In this document: one piece after another, positions 25,367 through 34,298 of the stretch | Layout: each line of letters begins with the position of its first letter | Position numbering within the stretch: position 1 is the first letter of the stretch | Source of the DNA: an uncultured Arthrobacter sp. | GTDB taxonomy: Bacteria; Actinomycetota; Actinomycetes; Actinomycetales; Micrococcaceae | DNA: 64,000 nt | Direction of reading: 5' to 3' | Assembly: GCF_947493765.1 (NCBI RefSeq) | Contig: NZ_CANLSZ010000004.1 | Location: 1-64,000, forward strand | Made by a program: the position numbers and the translations under genes | Notes under the pieces: generated by a model | Told to the model about the DNA's origin: nothing | The model's input: the letters and a program-made list of their open reading frames with translations, nothing else | The model's database searches: none

Positions 25367-26332
25367 ATGTCCTCAGCAATCGTCGTCCAGCAGTCCGGCG
25401 GACCCGAGGTTCTCACCCTCGCCTCCGCCGACCGGCCGGAACCGGGTCCCGGCCAGCTCCTCGTGAAGGTCGCCGCCGCCGGAGTCAACTTCATCGAGAC
25501 CTACCAGCGCAGCGGCGTGTACCCCGTGGAGCACCCGTTCACCCCGGGAGCCGAGGCCGCCGGGACCGTCGAAGCCGTCGGTGAGGGCGTCACCGACTAC
25601 AGCGCGGGAGACCGCGTGGCCTTCGCCGAGGGCAAGGGAACCTACGCCGAGTATGCACTCATCGACGCCGACCGCGCCCTGCCCGTGCCCGACGGCGTCG
25701 ACCTCGAGACCGCGGCGGCACTGCCCCTCCAGGGCATGACCGCGCACTACCTCATCAACTCGACCTTCGAGGTGCAGCCGGACCATACGGTGCTCGTCCA
25801 CGCCGGCGCCGGCGGCGTGGGGCTGCTCATCATCCAGCTCCTCAAGGCCAAGGGCGCCCGCGTGTTCACCACCGTGTCCACCCCCGAGAAGGAGGACCTG
25901 GCCCGCGGAGCCGGCGCCGACGAGGTGCTCGGCTACGAGGGCTTCGCGGATGCCGTCACGTCGCTGACCGACGGCGTGGGCGTGGACGTGGTGTACGACG
26001 GCGTGGGCAGGGCGACCTTCGACGAGTCGCTGCGCTCGCTGCGGATCCGGGGCACCATGGTGCTCTTCGGTGGGGCCTCCGGTCCCGTGCCGCCGGTCGA
26101 TCCGCAGCTGCTGAACAGCAGCGGCGGGCTCTACCTCACGCGCCCGTCGATCGTGCACTACGTGCGCACCCCCGAGGAGCGCCGCTGGCGGTCCTCCGAA
26201 CTCTTCGACGCCGTCCTGGCCGGGAAGCTCGACGTGCGGATCGGAGCCCGCTACGCGCTGGGCGACGCAGCCCAGGCGCACGAGGATCTCGAGGGCCGGA
26301 AGACCACGGGCAAGGTTCTGCTGGTCCCCTAG
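25367..26332 (+). CDS. NADPH:quinone oxidoreductase (zeta-crystallin type)
   Basis: A 321-residue medium-chain reductase without the zinc ligands of alcohol dehydrogenases. Visible are GVNFIETYQRSGVYP, PGAEAAGTVEAVGEGV and the nucleotide-binding motif VHAGAGGVGLLIIQLLKAKG; the C-terminus ends GKVLLVP, as in QOR proteins. It reduces quinones with NADPH by one or two electrons. AAAGGAA precedes the ATG. It converges on pheT, with a strong hairpin between them. Confidence 0.92.
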   Translation: MSSAIVVQQSGGPEVLTLASADRPEPGPGQLLVKVAAAGVNFIETYQRSGVYPVEHPFTPGAEAAGTVEAVGEGVTDYSAGDRVAFAEGKGTYAEYALIDADRALPVPDGVDLETAAALPLQGMTAHYLINSTFEVQPDHTVLVHAGAGGVGLLIIQLLKAKGARVFTTVSTPEKEDLARGAGADEVLGYEGFADAVTSLTDGVGVDVVYDGVGRATFDESLRSLRIRGTMVLFGGASGPVPPVDPQLLNSSGGLYLTRPSIVHYVRTPEERRWRSSELFDAVLAGKLDVRIGARYALGDAAQAHEDLEGRKTTGKVLLVP

Positions 26333-26344
26333 AACGCGAACATT

Positions 26345-26376
26345 GCCCGGACCCGGGGGCAACCCCGGGTCCGGGC
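26345..26376. terminator. bidirectional hairpin between the quinone reductase gene and pheT
   Basis: A perfect 14-bp GC-rich stem (GCCCGGACCCGGGG at 26345-26358 and its complement at 26363-26376) closes on a GCAA loop of the stable GNRA type. It lies between convergent stop codons and should stop both transcripts. There is no T tract, as is usual in high-GC actinobacteria. Confidence 0.8.
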
Positions 26377-26396
26377 GGTGATTTAACGGTGCTGCG

Positions 26397-28940
26397 TCAG
26401 CGCTGGACGGCCCCGAACCGCTCACCCGCGAGCGCCACCGCGGCATCGCGTGCAGCGCTGGCCTCCTCGGCCGTCAGCGTCCGGTCGGGCGCCCGGAAGC
26501 GCAGGGCGAAGGCGAGCGAGGTGCTGCCCTCGGCGATACCGGGGCCGGTGTAGACGTCGAACAGGCTGACGTCCTCGAGCAGATCGCCCGCACCCTCCCG
26601 CAGGGTCTCCAGCACGTCGCCGGCGACGACGGCGGAGTCCACCACGAGCGCCACGTCCTGCGTCGCCGTCGGATACGTGGACAGCGAGCGCGCCACGATG
26701 ATGTCGGCAGCAGCGTCGAACAGGCGGTCGACGTCGATCTCGAACGCCACCGTCCGGGCCGGCAGATCGTGGGATGCGCTGACCTTCGGGTGCAGTTCCC
26801 CGGCGTGACCGAGCACCTCACCGCTGCGCAGCACGAACTCCGCGGTCCGTCCGGGGTGGAACGCCTGGTGAGTCCCCTGCCGCACCACCACGTCCACGCC
26901 GGTCACGCTTCCCATGAGCTGCACGACGTCGACGGCGTCGGCCCAGTCCCAGGCCCGCGCCTCCACTCCGGCGGACGGCGGCACCTCGAGGCCCGTGAAC
27001 AGCCCGGCGATGACCTGCGGCTGGTGCGGGATCCCCTCGTACAGGGCGTCGAGGACGTCGTCGTCGGGCTTGATGCCCAGCGGCGGGATGGTCGGCGTGC
27101 CCATCTGCTCACCCGGCAGGAAGACGGACCCGGACTCGAACAGGGCGAGATCGCGGAAGCCCCGCGAGTGGTTCCGCTTGGCCACCTCGATGAGGCCGGG
27201 CAGGACGGACCGGCGCAGGTACGCGCGCTCCGCACTGAGCGGATTGGCGAGCCGGACCGCCGGTGCGGCTGCGCCCTCCTCGGACGTGCCGAAGAGCGTG
27301 TTGGCCTGCTCGCTGACGAACGGGTAGGACAGCACCTCGGTGAGCCCCGCCGCCGCGAGGGCGTTCAGGAGGCGCCGGCGCTGCTGCTGCACACGCGTCA
27401 GACCACGGCCGGGAGGCGCCACGGGAAGCGTGGACGGGATGGTGCTGTACCCCACGAGGCGGATGATCTCCTCGGTGAGGTCCTCGCGCGTCTCCAGGTC
27501 CGAGCGCCAGCTCGGCGCCGTGACGCGCCAGCCGCCGTCGACGGGCTCCACCACGGCACCGAGATCGGTGAGCGTGCCGGTGATCTGGTCCCCGGTGAAC
27601 TCGCGGCCGATCAGGCGCGCCGGGAAGTCGGCGGCCAGCTCGATGACGCGCGGCTCCGGCGCCTGCCCGACGTCGGTCACGGCGTCGTCGGCCGTGCCGC
27701 CGGCGAGCTCGAGGAGGAGATCGACGGCGCGCTGGGCTGCGACGTCGGCGATCTGCCAGTCGACATCGCGCTCGAAGCGCCTCGAGGCTTCCGACGGCAG
27801 TTTGTGACGGCGCCGGGAGCGGCCGATGCTCACGGGGTCGAAGTGGGCGGACTCGATGACGATGTCGGCGGTCCTGTCCGAGACCTCGGTGGACGCACCG
27901 CCCATGACACCGGCGATGCCGATGGGCCCGGAGGCGTCGGTGATGAGCAGGTCCCCGACGTCGAGCGCGCGCTCCCTGTCGTCGAGGGTCCGCAGCGTCT
28001 CACCCTCGGCGGCGCGGCGCACCTCGATCTCACCGGAGAGCGTGTCGCGGTCGTAGAAGTGCAGGGGCTGACCGAGCTCGAGCATCACGTAGTTGGAGAT
28101 GTCCACCACGAGCGAGATGGACCGGATGCCGGCCAGGCGCAGGCGCGCGGACATCCACGGCGGGGTGGGGCGGGTAGGGTCGACGCCGCGCACGGTGCGG
28201 GCCACGAACCGGTCGCAGCCGTCCACGCCGTAGATGGGAGCCTCGTCGGCGAGGCGCACCGGGTACCCCTCACCCGCGGCGGCGGGCACGACGACGGCGT
28301 CGGCCGGGTCGGTAAAGGCCGTCCCGGTGGCGTGGGCGTACTCGCGCGCCACCCCGCGGATGGAGAAGCAGTAGCCGCGATCCGGTGTCACATTGATCTC
28401 GGCGGCCTCGTCGTACAGGCCGAGGAGCTCCATGGCGTCCTCACCCACCTCGGGGTCCAGCCCGAGCGTGGAGAGCACGAGGATGCCGTCGTGGTCCTCC
28501 CCGATGCCGAGCTCCTTCACCGATGCGATCATGCCGGCCGAGACGTGGCCGTAGGTCTTGCGGGGGCTGATGCGGAAGTCACCGGGCAGGACGGCGCCGG
28601 GCAGCGTCACCACCACCTTGTCGCCCTCCTCGAAGTTGTGCGCGCCGCAGACGACGCCCTGCACGCCCGAGGGGTCGATGCCCTCGCCCGTGAGGGTCTG
28701 CTCCTCACCCTCGGGCACCACGCGGACCTGGCACCAGTTGATGGTCTTGCCGTTGGTCTGGGGCTCCGCGATCCTGCTGAGCACCTGGCCGACGACGACG
28801 GGTCCGCTGAGCTCGTCGGTGGGCCGGTGGACGTCCTCCTCCTCGAGGCCCACCTTCACGAGCTCGGCCATCACGTCTTCCGCGGTAGCGTCCGCGGGCA
28901 CGGCTGCGTACTCGCGCAGCCAGGACAGTGGGATTCTCAT
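26397..28940 (-). CDS. pheT: phenylalanyl-tRNA synthetase beta subunit
   Basis: An 847-residue PheRS beta chain of full length. It begins MRIPLSWLREY and contains the N-terminal tRNA-binding OB fold (GDKVVVTLPGAVLPGDFRIS), the B3/B4 editing domain, the B5 region and the C-terminal anticodon-binding FDX-ACB domain (STYPTATQDVALVVD). With PheS it forms the cytoplasmic alpha2-beta2 enzyme that charges tRNA-Phe. The ATG follows the pheS TAG directly with no gap. Confidence 0.98.
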   Translation of the reverse strand: MRIPLSWLREYAAVPADATAEDVMAELVKVGLEEEDVHRPTDELSGPVVVGQVLSRIAEPQTNGKTINWCQVRVVPEGEEQTLTGEGIDPSGVQGVVCGAHNFEEGDKVVVTLPGAVLPGDFRISPRKTYGHVSAGMIASVKELGIGEDHDGILVLSTLGLDPEVGEDAMELLGLYDEAAEINVTPDRGYCFSIRGVAREYAHATGTAFTDPADAVVVPAAAGEGYPVRLADEAPIYGVDGCDRFVARTVRGVDPTRPTPPWMSARLRLAGIRSISLVVDISNYVMLELGQPLHFYDRDTLSGEIEVRRAAEGETLRTLDDRERALDVGDLLITDASGPIGIAGVMGGASTEVSDRTADIVIESAHFDPVSIGRSRRRHKLPSEASRRFERDVDWQIADVAAQRAVDLLLELAGGTADDAVTDVGQAPEPRVIELAADFPARLIGREFTGDQITGTLTDLGAVVEPVDGGWRVTAPSWRSDLETREDLTEEIIRLVGYSTIPSTLPVAPPGRGLTRVQQQRRRLLNALAAAGLTEVLSYPFVSEQANTLFGTSEEGAAAPAVRLANPLSAERAYLRRSVLPGLIEVAKRNHSRGFRDLALFESGSVFLPGEQMGTPTIPPLGIKPDDDVLDALYEGIPHQPQVIAGLFTGLEVPPSAGVEARAWDWADAVDVVQLMGSVTGVDVVVRQGTHQAFHPGRTAEFVLRSGEVLGHAGELHPKVSASHDLPARTVAFEIDVDRLFDAAADIIVARSLSTYPTATQDVALVVDSAVVAGDVLETLREGAGDLLEDVSLFDVYTGPGIAEGSTSLAFALRFRAPDRTLTAEEASAARDAAVALAGERFGAVQR

Positions 28941-30023
28941 CTAGATCTCCATCCCGAAGTGGTCGCTGAAACGGACGTCGCCCTCGATCATGTCGTGCAT
29001 GTCGACGACGTCGTTGCGGAACATGAGCGCCCGCTCGATCCCCATCCCGAAGGCGAAACCGGAGTAGACCTCCGGGTCGATGCCGGTGGCCCGCAGCACG
29101 TTCGGGTTGACCATGCCGCAGCCGCCCCACTCGATCCAGCGCGCGCCGCCCTTGGCGCCCGGGTGCCAGATGTCGAGCTCGGCGCTCGGCTCGGTGAAGG
29201 GGAAGAAGTTGGGGCGCAGCCGTACCTTGGCCTCGTCGCCGAAGAGTTGCTGCGTGAAGTACTCAAGCGTTCCCACGAGATCGGCCATGGTGAGGCCCTT
29301 GTCGATCGCGAGGCCCTCGAACTGGTGGAAGACCGGGGTGTGCGTGGCGTCGAGCTCGTCGGTGCGGAACACCTTGCCCGGACACAGCACGTAGATGGGC
29401 AGCTCACGCTCGAGCATCGACCGGATCTGCACGGGCGAGGTGTGCGTGCGCAGCACGAGGTGCGCGTCGAGGGGCTCCACGAAGAAGGTGTCCTGCATCT
29501 CGCGTGCCGGGTGGTCCGGCTTGAAGTTCAGGGCGTCGAAGTTCAGCCACTCCGATTCGAGCTCGGGCCCCTCGGCGATCTCCCAGCCCATGCTGACGAA
29601 GACGTCGCTGACCCGCTCCTGCAGCGTGGAGAGTGGATGGCGCGCCCCGTGCCGCCGACGGCGGGGGGCTGCCGTCACGTCGACGGCCTCCTCGACGAGG
29701 ATCCGCGCGTCGCGCTCGGCCTCGAGCTCCGCGGTCCGGGTGGTGAGCGCCTGGTTGATCCGGCCACGTGCCGGGCCGATGTTCTTGCCCGCCGCCGACT
29801 TCTGCTCCTTCGGCAGCGCCCCGATCCCCCGGTTCGCCAGACTCAGGGGCGACTTCTCGCCGGTGTGCGCGATCCGGACCGCCTTGAGCCCGTCCAGGTC
29901 TGCCGCGGCGGCGATGGCGGCCAGCGCGGTGTCGACGGCGCCCGTGACGGACGCCGGATCCAGCGGATCGGGAACCGACGCCTCGGGGCCGGTGTGCCCG
30001 GGGTTCTCTGGGGTTTCGGTCAT
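28941..30023 (-). CDS. pheS: phenylalanyl-tRNA synthetase alpha subunit
   Basis: A 360-residue class II synthetase alpha chain. The coiled-coil N-terminal arm (about residues 25-110) is followed by the catalytic core with GRRHGARHPLSTLQERV, the motif 2 region VFRTDELDATHTPVFHQFEG and the motif 3 region GFAFGMGIERALMF. It activates phenylalanine and works with PheT. The 200 bases upstream, to the divergent gene, show a short hairpin (GGCTCC...GGAGCC near 30063-30080) but no T-box or leader peptide that I can support. Confidence 0.98.
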   Translation of the reverse strand: MTETPENPGHTGPEASVPDPLDPASVTGAVDTALAAIAAAADLDGLKAVRIAHTGEKSPLSLANRGIGALPKEQKSAAGKNIGPARGRINQALTTRTAELEAERDARILVEEAVDVTAAPRRRRHGARHPLSTLQERVSDVFVSMGWEIAEGPELESEWLNFDALNFKPDHPAREMQDTFFVEPLDAHLVLRTHTSPVQIRSMLERELPIYVLCPGKVFRTDELDATHTPVFHQFEGLAIDKGLTMADLVGTLEYFTQQLFGDEAKVRLRPNFFPFTEPSAELDIWHPGAKGGARWIEWGGCGMVNPNVLRATGIDPEVYSGFAFGMGIERALMFRNDVVDMHDMIEGDVRFSDHFGMEI

Positions 30024-30226
30024 GGAGGTGGGATACCTTGCACTCTCGGGAAGGCCGCGATGGCTCCACTGCGGGAGCCACTGCCGACGGGAACAGGAAA
30101 ACGGGAAGGAACCGGTCCACGGCGGGGCCGCTCCGGCGTGTCAAGTCTAGGCGACCGGGTCGACGGCGCCGCAACCGTGGGGCGGGTCCCTCCAGGGCGC
30201 GCCCGGAGCGTCACTAGGATGAGCGC

Positions 30227-30703
30227 ATGCAGCGACGGTTCGTTCCCCTCCTCAACTGGGTCAATCTGTCCACGCCCGTCGGCCTGGCGGTGGCCCGGCT
30301 GTCCGGCTGCCGGATCTCCTCCGGCCCGCACGGCCTGCTGCTGGCCGAGGGGTATCGCCGGAGATTGCCCAAAGCCCGGGCGTTCACGATCGGCAGCGTG
30401 GTGCTGCTCCGCGGCAGCGTTCCGCGGCGGGCACACGCCGGCTTCACCCGGCTGCTCGAGCACGAGGCGCGCCACACACACCAGTACGCCGCCTGCCTGG
30501 GCCTGCCGTTCCTTCCCGCCTATCTGCTGGCGGCCGGCTACTCAGTGCTGCGCACGGGCGACCCGGCGTCGCGCAATGCGTTCGAGCGCCGCGCGGGACT
30601 GGCCGACGGCGGCTACATGGAGCGTCCGGCGCGGCCCCTCAGCGCGGCGCTACCTGTCCTGCGCGGACGGAGGTCCCCCGTCAGTGCTCCGCGCCGGCGG
30701 TGA
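30227..30703 (+). CDS. conserved hypothetical protein with HExxH motif
   Basis: A 158-residue protein. HEARH (residues 79-83) with a further His at 85 in LLEHEARHTHQYAACLGLPF looks like a zinc-peptidase helix, followed by a hydrophobic helix (LPAYLLAAGY) and DPASRNAFERRAG. No obvious third ligand motif of a known peptidase class is seen, so proteolytic activity is uncertain. TAGGAT lies exactly 6 nt before the ATG without a ribosome site, so the mRNA is probably leaderless. The 3' end overlaps the convergent pcp gene by 23 nt. Confidence 0.72.
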   Translation: MQRRFVPLLNWVNLSTPVGLAVARLSGCRISSGPHGLLLAEGYRRRLPKARAFTIGSVVLLRGSVPRRAHAGFTRLLEHEARHTHQYAACLGLPFLPAYLLAAGYSVLRTGDPASRNAFERRAGLADGGYMERPARPLSAALPVLRGRRSPVSAPRRR

Positions 30704-31319
30704 CGCGGAGGTCACGCGTGGTGCTCGCCGTCGTCGTCGCGATGGCCACGAGCCCGGCCGCCATGGCGTCGATCGACAGGCCCGGCTGACCGTTCGCCCG
30801 CCCCTGCTCGAGGGAGTACGGCACGTGGATGAACCCGCCCCTCACCTCGGGGCGGTCCGCGAGGCGGTGCATGAGCCCGTAGAAGAGATGGTTGCAGACG
30901 TAGGTTCCCGCTGTCTGGGACACCTCGGCCGGGATGTCGAGGGCGTGCAGCGCCTGCGCACAGGCCTTGATGGGCAGCGTGGAGAAGTACGCGGCCGGCC
31001 CGCCGTCCACCACGGGATCGTCGATGGGCTGCCGGCCGGCGTTGTCCGGGATCCGCGCATCGTCCACGTTGATCGCCACGCGCTCCAGCGAGATGCGGTC
31101 CCGGCCGCCCGCCTGCCCCACGCAGAGGACCGTGTCGGGACGGTGTTCGGCGAGGGCGGCGTCCAGCACGTCGAGACCGGCTCCGAAGACGCACGGGATC
31201 TCGGTCGCGACGGCCTCGTGCCCCTGCGCCCGCAGGAGCTCGGAGGCCTGGCGCGCTGCGAGCCAGGACGGATTGGTGGCCTCTCCGCCGAAGGGTTCGA
31301 AGCCGGTCAGCAGGATCAT
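30681..31319 (-). CDS. pcp: pyroglutamyl-peptidase I
   Basis: A 212-residue C15-family cysteine peptidase, normal length. The catalytic triad is E79 (SLERVA), C142 (GTYVCNHLFY) and H165 (GGFIHVPY); the N-terminus MILLTGFEPFGG is also diagnostic. It removes N-terminal pyroglutamate from peptides in the cytoplasm. TAGGCT lies 6 nt before the ATG on its strand, suggesting a leaderless transcript divergent from the radical SAM gene. Confidence 0.96.
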   Translation of the reverse strand: MILLTGFEPFGGEATNPSWLAARQASELLRAQGHEAVATEIPCVFGAGLDVLDAALAEHRPDTVLCVGQAGGRDRISLERVAINVDDARIPDNAGRQPIDDPVVDGGPAAYFSTLPIKACAQALHALDIPAEVSQTAGTYVCNHLFYGLMHRLADRPEVRGGFIHVPYSLEQGRANGQPGLSIDAMAAGLVAIATTTASTTRDLRVTAGAEH

Positions 31320-31348
31320 CCGCCCAGCCTAGGACAGGCGGACAGATC

Positions 31349-31378
31349 CTGACAGCACACTAGAACACGTGTTCTAAT
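31349..31378 (+). promoter_or_regulatory. LexA-box-like palindrome in the radical SAM gene promoter
   Basis: TAGAACACGTGTTCTA (31361-31376) is a perfect 16-bp palindrome. It fits the actinobacterial LexA box (TCGAAC-N4-GTTCGA) except for A for C and T for G at the second and fifteenth positions; the same TAGAAC half site occurs in the box at 44295-44310 upstream of the lexA/LysM pair. A promoter CTGACA (31349-31354), 18-bp spacer, TCTAAT (31373-31378) is overlapped by the palindrome, and the expected start site falls on the ATG. Confidence 0.7.
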
Positions 31379-31384
31379 AGTTTC

Positions 31385-32449
31385 ATGCGGTGGCAGGAGC
31401 AGCAGATTTCGGACGACGGCGACGCAGCCGCCTCGCCCGCGCTGCTGCCCCTGGCCGGTCTCGTCCGCTCCGTGCGGACCCCGGAGTTCGGCGGGATCAC
31501 CTTCCACGAGGTCGCCGCGAAGTCGGTGCTGAACCGGGTACCGCCCACGTCGTCCATGCCCTTCTCCTGGACCATCAACCCCTTCCGGGGGTGCTCCCAC
31601 GCCTGCGTGTACTGCTTCGCCCGCAAGACGCACACCTATCTCGATCTCGACACCGGGCTCGACTTCGACGCCCAGCTCGTGGTGAAGATCAACGCCGCGG
31701 AGGTGCTCAGGCGCGAACTGGCCCGCCCGTCCTGGAAGCACGAGCACGTGGCCCTCGGCACGAACACCGACCCCTACCAGCGCGCCGAGGGCCGGTACCG
31801 GCTCATGCCGGGCATCATCACGGCACTCGCCGAGTCGGGTACCCCGTTCTCCATCCTGACGAAGGGCACCCTGCTGGCCCGCGACATCCCCCTGCTCAGC
31901 GAGGCGTCGCGATCTGTGAGCGTCGGCATGGGCATCTCCCTGGCCCTCGTGGACCCGGCCCTCGCCGAGGCGATCGAGCCCGGGACGCCCTCCCCGAAAG
32001 CGCGGCTCGGCCTGATCTCCCGACTGCGCGAGGCAGGTCTGCCGTGCAACGTCATGGCCATGCCGATTCTCCCCTGGCTGACCGACGGCGACGAGAGCCT
32101 CGACCGGTTGTTCGGTGCGCTCGTCGCGGCGGGCGCCACCGGCGTGAGCGCAGGTCCCCTCCACCTGCGCCCCGGCTCACGGGAGTGGTTCATGCAGTGG
32201 CTCGCGCGTCACTACCCGCTCCTCGTGCCCAAGTACGAGCAGCTGTACAGCGGGGGCAGCTACGCGTCCCAGGAGTACCGGGACTGGCTCACCGGGAGGA
32301 TCAGGATCTTCCGGGCGAGGCACGGCCTGTCCGCCGGTGCCGGCTTCTTCCGCAACCTGTCGCCCGTCCCGGGCGGGGCGAAGGCAGCCGGGACCTCCGT
32401 GCTCCCCGCGGGCGTGCCGGTCGCACCGGCTCAGGCTTCTCTCTTCTGA
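31385..32449 (+). CDS. Rv2578c-family radical SAM protein (SplB-like)
   Basis: A 354-residue radical SAM enzyme. The iron-sulfur ligands are C70, C74 and C77 in FRGCSHACVYCFARKTH. INPFRGCSHAC and later LGTNTDPYQRAEG and FSILTKGTLLARD are those of the Rv2578c/SplB-like group, which is distantly related to spore photoproduct lyase. The reaction is not known; the SOS-type operator suggests a role in DNA damage (inferred). The start codon is about where transcription should begin, so a leaderless mRNA is likely. The 3' end overlaps the convergent NUDIX gene by 19 nt. Confidence 0.85.
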   Translation: MRWQEQQISDDGDAAASPALLPLAGLVRSVRTPEFGGITFHEVAAKSVLNRVPPTSSMPFSWTINPFRGCSHACVYCFARKTHTYLDLDTGLDFDAQLVVKINAAEVLRRELARPSWKHEHVALGTNTDPYQRAEGRYRLMPGIITALAESGTPFSILTKGTLLARDIPLLSEASRSVSVGMGISLALVDPALAEAIEPGTPSPKARLGLISRLREAGLPCNVMAMPILPWLTDGDESLDRLFGALVAAGATGVSAGPLHLRPGSREWFMQWLARHYPLLVPKYEQLYSGGSYASQEYRDWLTGRIRIFRARHGLSAGAGFFRNLSPVPGGAKAAGTSVLPAGVPVAPAQASLF

Positions 32450-32910
32450 TCAGGCAGCGCTGCGTCCGGGCCGGGAAGCAGCGCACGGAGCGCGGTGAGG
32501 ATGGGCCTGTCGGCGGGGATCCAGGGGAGATCCTCCACCGCGGTGCCCTCGGTCAGGCCCACCCACCGCAGCTCGTCGTGGTCCTGCAGCGCCGCGGGCC
32601 GGCCGTCGGTCACCTCGGCGAACCACACGCGCATCGCGGCCCTCCCGTTCAGCGGCCACCCCTGCTCGCCCGGCCCCTCGATCTCCCTGCCGAGCCGGAC
32701 GGCGATGCCCAGTTCCTCGTCGAGCTCGCGGTGCAGAGCCTCCTCGCAGCTCTCGCCCGCCTCGACCTTCCCGCCCGGGAACTCCCAGAGACCGGCGAGC
32801 TGGGGCGGGGACGAGCGCCGGGCCACGAGGAGACGCGTGGGCAGCTCAAGGGAGTCGACGACGGCCGCTCCGACGATCTGGAGGAGCGGTCCTGGGACTG
32901 GGGTGGTCAC
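32431..32910 (-). CDS. NUDIX hydrolase (MutT-like)
   Basis: A 159-residue NUDIX protein. The Nudix box (G47 to I69) is complete: GGKVEAGESCEEALHREL then DEELGI. The surrounding LAGLWEFPGGK and ELRWVGLTE are typical of MutT-like enzymes that remove oxidised nucleotides such as 8-oxo-dGTP; the exact substrate cannot be told. The GTG start is preceded by TAGACT at 6 nt, with no ribosome site, so it is probably leaderless. Confidence 0.88.
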   Translation of the reverse strand: MTTPVPGPLLQIVGAAVVDSLELPTRLLVARRSSPPQLAGLWEFPGGKVEAGESCEEALHRELDEELGIAVRLGREIEGPGEQGWPLNGRAAMRVWFAEVTDGRPAALQDHDELRWVGLTEGTAVEDLPWIPADRPILTALRALLPGPDAALPDQKREA

Positions 32911-33068
32911 CGATCGAGTCTAGCGAGGGCGGGCCGATGATCACCCGAGGGTGCTGACGGCTAGTGTTGCTCAGGACGACGACGTCCGCGTCGCCCCCTC
33001 TCCTCCGCCCACCCGGGCGTGCTCGGCGGCCGACCCACCTCCTCGACGATCCCTGCCGCTAGGACACC

Positions 33069-34298
33069 ATGACCACTTCTGCTCCCCCGCTCCCCAGTCA
33101 GCGCCTGGCCGGTCGGCGGCTCGCCCTCGCGATCGCGGCGCTGGCCGCGGGTGGCTTCGCGATCGGGACCACCGAGTTCACCATCATGGGACTGCTCGAG
33201 GAGATGCGCGCGGATCTCGGCATCGACTACGCGCAGGGCGGCCATGTGGTCTCCTCCTATGCGCTCGGCGTGGTGATCGGCGCTCCCGTCCTGGCGACCA
33301 TCGGGGCGAAGAAGCCCCAGCGGGCCGTGGCGATCGCCCTCATGCTGGTCATCGCGCTGGCGAACCTGTCGTCCTTCTTCGCCGCAGGGTTCGGCTGGAT
33401 GCTCGCCTCGCGCTTCCTGTCCGGGCTCCCCCACGGCGCGTACTTCGGTGTCGCGGCCGTCATCGCCGCGACCCTGGCGGATCCTGCCCGGCGCGGACGC
33501 GCCATCGCGATGGTGATGCTCGGCCTGAGCATCGCGAACGTGGTGGGCGTGCCGTTCGCCACCTGGCTGGGCCAGCAGTTCGGCTGGCGCTCCATGTTCC
33601 TGCTGGTGGGCCTGATCGGTGGTGTGACCGTGGTGCTCATCCGGGTCTTCGTGCCGAACGTGCCCGTACGGCCGGGCGCGAGCATCCGGGCGGAGCTGAG
33701 CGTGCTCCGCCGGCCGCAGCTCTGGCTGACACTGCTCATCGGGATCGTGGGTTTCGGCGGCTTCTTCGCCGTCTACTCCTTCATCTCACCGATCATGACC
33801 GAGGTGGCCGGACTCGAGGTGTCCCTGCTGCCGCTCGTCGTGGCCCTCTACGGCGTGGGGATGGTGGTGGGGAACATCCTGGGCGGCAGGCTCGCCGACC
33901 GCTCGGTCATGGGGAGCATCTATGGGATCATGGGGACCATCACGGTGGTGCTCCTGGTCTTCCCGCTCGCGGCGACCGCCCCGTGGTCGGCGTGCCTCTT
34001 CGTCTTCCTCGTCGGGGCCAGTGGGTCCACGCTCATCCCGCCGCTGCAGGCGCGGCTCCTGGACGTCAGCCCGGGGGCGCCGTCGCTGGCCTCGTCGATG
34101 AACCACTCGGCGCTCAATGTCGCCAACGCCCTGGGAGCGGCGGTGGGCGGCGCCGTGATCACCGCCGGCTGGGGATTCACCTCCCCCGCGCTCGTGGGCG
34201 CGGGACTGGCCGTCCTCGGACTCGGCGTCGCCCTCGTCAGTGGGCGCCTGGACCGCAGGCCGGTTCAGGGTTCGCGCTGGGCGCGTGCCGAGGCATAG
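33069..34298 (+). CDS. MFS transporter (DHA1, AraJ-like)
   Basis: A 409-residue transporter with 12 predicted helices. FAIGTTEFTIMGLLEEM in helix 1 and SSYALGVVIGAPVLA in helix 2 are typical of the AraJ/sugar-efflux branch of the DHA1 family. The loop between helices 2 and 3 has GAKKPQRAVAI in place of the usual MFS motif. It should be a proton-driven exporter; the substrate is unknown. Its end overlaps the convergent spoU gene by 34 nt. No regulator is adjacent. Confidence 0.9.
   Translation: MTTSAPPLPSQRLAGRRLALAIAALAAGGFAIGTTEFTIMGLLEEMRADLGIDYAQGGHVVSSYALGVVIGAPVLATIGAKKPQRAVAIALMLVIALANLSSFFAAGFGWMLASRFLSGLPHGAYFGVAAVIAATLADPARRGRAIAMVMLGLSIANVVGVPFATWLGQQFGWRSMFLLVGLIGGVTVVLIRVFVPNVPVRPGASIRAELSVLRRPQLWLTLLIGIVGFGGFFAVYSFISPIMTEVAGLEVSLLPLVVALYGVGMVVGNILGGRLADRSVMGSIYGIMGTITVVLLVFPLAATAPWSACLFVFLVGASGSTLIPPLQARLLDVSPGAPSLASSMNHSALNVANALGAAVGGAVITAGWGFTSPALVGAGLAVLGLGVALVSGRLDRRPVQGSRWARAEA

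Noticed and set aside
30024-30226. T-box or leader-peptide control of pheS
   Set aside because: No T-box core, no Phe-rich short frame and no terminator pair; only a short hairpin is present.
26769-31352. A 1527-codon open frame on the plus strand opposite pheT and pheS
   Set aside because: It is antisense to two complete, conserved synthetase genes. Its composition (His/Arg/Val/Glu-rich without domains) is what GC-rich third positions produce on the opposite strand.
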